Shown: one piece after another, positions 14,864-15,118 of the stretch
Position numbering within the stretch: position 1 is the first letter of the stretch
How the letters are laid out: each line of letters opens with the position of its first letter
Translations under genes and position numbers: made by a program
Assembly (NCBI GenBank): GCA_937936695.1
Contig: CALHCK010000133.1
Span: 1 to 15,118, forward strand
Direction of reading: 5' to 3'
Length of the DNA stretch: 15,118 nt
DNA from: an uncultured Polaribacter sp.
Lineage (GTDB): Bacteria > Bacteroidota > Bacteroidia > Flavobacteriales > Flavobacteriaceae
Notes under the pieces: generated by a model
What the model was told of the DNA's origin: nothing
What the model saw: only the letters and a program-made list of their open reading frames with translations
Databases searched by the model: none

Positions 14864-15118
14864 ATGAACCCTTTAATTTACGTTTTAACAACTAACGGAT
14901 TACTTTTTTTACTAAGTATTATTTTTTATAAATTTCCTCCTAAAAAGATTAATAACTTGTATGGTTACAGAACTCACAAGACAATGCTTAATCTAGAAAT
15001 TTGGAATTATGCAAATACTGTTTTTAGTAGAAATCTTTTAATATACGCTGGTATTTCTTTTTTAGGTGGTTTAATTTTCGCACATTTTGTTTCAGGATTT
15101 TTAACATGGCAACCTATG
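14864..15118 (+). CDS. SdpI-family membrane protein, 3' end missing
   Basis: Only the first 85 residues are in the window. Two membrane helices are visible (about 5-22 and 58-77). Between them lies the SdpI/YhfL signature: LYGYRTHKTMLNLEIWNYAN at 32-51, i.e. YGYRT followed by a W..AN segment. In Bacillus subtilis SdpI gives immunity to the SdpC toxin and helps regulate it, but most family members in other bacteria have no known role. It lies 14 nt after tesB and is probably in the same transcript. The frame is open to the right edge. Confidence 0.85.
   Translation, partial: MNPLIYVLTTNGLLFLLSIIFYKFPPKKINNLYGYRTHKTMLNLEIWNYANTVFSRNLLIYAGISFLGGLIFAHFVSGFLTWQPM

Noticed and set aside
1..15118. 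CRISPR arrays, tRNA or rRNA genes, insertion sequences, phage genes
   Set aside because: No regularly spaced repeats, no transposase or integrase, no RNA gene seen by reading; a tRNAscan or Infernal run would be the decisive test.

Overview
The window is AT-rich, gene-dense DNA from a member of the Bacteroidota, most likely a marine Flavobacteriaceae bacterium (Polaribacter/Tenacibaculum-like; this is a guess from gene content and style). Supporting signs are the TAnnTTTG-type -7 promoter elements, the lack of strong Shine-Dalgarno sequences, a TonB-dependent receptor with an N-terminal carboxypeptidase-D-like regulatory domain, and the rnpA-S41 peptidase gene pair, which I recall as typical of flavobacteria.

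Layout. (1) 1-1756, minus strand: rnpA (RNase P protein) followed, with a 1-nt TAATG stop/start overlap, by an S41 carboxyl-terminal processing protease that runs off the left edge. (2) 1871-6313: a probable metal-acquisition cluster. A tiny cysteine-rich protein gene (56 aa, minus strand) diverges from a plus-strand series: a 122-aa membrane-anchored CNGKC protein, a TonB-dependent receptor, and a PepSY-type multi-helix membrane protein. Hairpins lie between the plus-strand genes, including a terminator-like one between receptor and PepSY protein. A strong hairpin terminator at 6323-6348 separates this series from the next, convergent operon. (3) 6348-12607, minus strand: a tightly packed efflux operon in the order periplasmic adaptor, RND pump, TolC-like outer-membrane factor, and a TPMT/TehB-like SAM methyltransferase. 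Gaps are 2 nt, a 14-nt overlap, and 5 nt. (4) 12805-15118, plus strand: a GNAT/BioF2-like acyltransferase, an acyl-CoA thioesterase II (TesB), and the start of an SdpI-family membrane protein that runs off the right edge.

How the parts could work together. In region 2 the receptor would import a metal chelate across the outer membrane. The PepSY protein, of a family linked to reduction or handling of siderophores, would act at the inner membrane, and the two Cys-containing small proteins could bind the metal. The metal (iron or copper) cannot be read from the sequence. In region 3 the three efflux components form a complete tripartite pump, and the co-transcribed methyltransferase suggests that chemical modification and export of a toxic compound may be coupled. 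No rRNA, tRNA, CRISPR array, transposase or phage gene was seen. The most novel items are the cysteine-rich small gene, the CNGKC protein with its receptor/PepSY context, and the pump-methyltransferase pairing.
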